The notes under the pieces were generated by a model. The model was not told the origin of the DNA. It made no database searches and saw only the letters and a program-made list of their open reading frames with translations. From the NCBI GenBank assembly GCA_900546465.1, contig URCX01000009.1, positions 1 to 23,639 on the forward strand: 23,639 nt of DNA, read 5' to 3'. Source of the DNA: an uncultured Bacteroidota bacterium. Lineage in GTDB: Bacteria; Bacteroidota; Bacteroidia; Bacteroidales; P3. Made by a program: the position numbers and the translations under genes. This document shows positions 23,020 through 23,639 of the stretch, in pieces; positions within the stretch are counted from its first letter, which is position 1; every line of letters begins with the position of its first letter.

Positions 23020-23639
23020 ATGAGTGATAAAAAACAGAAAGCCCACTGCATATTTTGCGGAAGAGATGAGAACCAAGTGGAATATTTGATACAATCCCAA
23101 TCCGGTTCTCTCGGAGTGTGTTCCGATTGTGCGGAATTGCTCGGTAAAATGCTTCAAGAGGAGAAAAGCAAGCCTGAAGTCAAGGCTTTGGATAATTATG
23201 AGTTGAAAACACCGAGTCGGATAAAAGCATATTTGGATCAATACGTCATAGGACAGGATCGTGCAAAGAAAGTACTTTCGGTGGCTGTGTATAATCATTA
23301 TAAGCGATTGAGGTATTTTCACTCCGAAAGAAAGGAAGATGATGTCGAAATAGATAAGTCCAACGTTATAATGGTTGGTGAGACGGGTACGGGTAAAACC
23401 CTCTTGGCAAAAACCGTTGCACGATTGCTGGATGTGCCTTTTTGTATTGCCGATGCAACCGTATTGACGGAAGCAGGCTATGTCGGGGAAGATGTGGAGA
23501 CCATACTTACGAGATTATTGCAGGTGGCGGATTATGACGTTGAAAAGGCAAAACGAGGTATTGTTTTTATAGATGAGATAGATAAGATTGCAAGAAAAAG
23601 CGACAATCCTTCCATAACGCGAGATGTGAGTGGAGAGGG
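23020..23639 (+). CDS. clpX: ClpX, ATP-dependent unfoldase subunit of ClpXP (5' part)
   Basis: The frame is open to the right edge, giving the first 206 residues of a protein normally about 410 long. The N-terminal zinc-binding domain has C10, C13, C34 and C37 (CxxC...CxxC) in AHCIFCGR and GVCSDC. The linker ends in TPSRIKAYLDQYVIGQDRAK (64-83), the ClpX/HslU box. Walker A is GETGTGKT at 120-127, the pore-1 loop GYVGEDVE is at 153-160 and Walker B IVFIDEIDKIAR is at 181-192. ClpX unfolds tagged proteins and feeds them to ClpP. The second position of Walker A is glutamate where ClpX usually has proline (GPTGxGKT), but the GxxxxGKT pattern is kept. clpP is not upstream; a sugar transporter is. 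Confidence 0.97.
   Translation, partial: MSDKKQKAHCIFCGRDENQVEYLIQSQSGSLGVCSDCAELLGKMLQEEKSKPEVKALDNYELKTPSRIKAYLDQYVIGQDRAKKVLSVAVYNHYKRLRYFHSERKEDDVEIDKSNVIMVGETGTGKTLLAKTVARLLDVPFCIADATVLTEAGYVGEDVETILTRLLQVADYDVEKAKRGIVFIDEIDKIARKSDNPSITRDVSGE

Overview
This window looks like chromosome from a member of the phylum Bacteroidota, most likely order Bacteroidales. Several things point there: a serine-palmitoyltransferase-type sphingolipid gene set, a GldB-like lipoprotein, a protein with a type IX secretion (T9SS) C-terminal sorting domain, a YicC family member, a TM2 protein of the type common in this phylum, a FucP/GluP-type sugar transporter, and Bacteroidetes-type -7 promoter boxes (TAnnTTTG) in front of five genes. 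Most genes are housekeeping or envelope genes. I see no prophage, CRISPR array, rRNA or tRNA.

Layout. (1) Bases 1-2546, + strand: the 3' end of a serine palmitoyltransferase-like gene, a GNAT-fold protein and an NAD-dependent epimerase/reductase, closely packed. This fits a (dihydro)ceramide synthesis operon. It ends in a repeat-rich intergenic region with strong inverted repeats. (2) Bases 2715-7990, + strand: a thioredoxin-fold lipoprotein, recA, a two-domain NAD synthetase (nadE) whose glutaminase domain appears to have lost its catalytic cysteine, and a long PurF-type amidophosphoribosyltransferase ending at a clear rho-independent terminator (8018-8061). (3) Bases 8000-9534: AT-rich, gene-poor DNA with one TM2-domain gene, an 18-bp perfect palindrome and a decayed DUF1016-type nuclease fragment on the minus strand. 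(4) Bases 9535-14889, minus strand, read from high to low coordinates: lpxD, a GldB-like lipoprotein, an LtaS-like membrane phosphotransferase, a diacylglycerol-kinase-family lipid kinase and a SUI1/eIF1-like protein. Gaps are 2-63 nt, so this is probably one envelope operon driven from a promoter at 14909-14940. (5) Bases 14994-17680, minus strand: yicC followed by a TPR protein with a 4-nt ATGA overlap. (6) Bases 17801-21565, + strand, divergent from yicC: a PASTA-domain membrane protein, a T9SS cargo protein and an RluD-type pseudouridine synthase, with overlapping reading frames. (7) Bases 21705-22949: an MFS sugar transporter. (8) Bases 23020 to the end: the 5' part of clpX with its own promoter.

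The main themes are envelope lipid synthesis (sphingolipid, lipid A acylation, LtaS-like head-group transfer with possible diacylglycerol recycling) and NAD/purine metabolism. The points most worth a second look are the NadE missing its expected cysteine, the LtaS-like/DAG-kinase pair, the GNAT protein as a candidate ceramide N-acyltransferase, and a family of intergenic inverted repeats found at three places. I did not find a convincing new defence or mobile system. All family assignments come from motif recognition by eye, with no database search.
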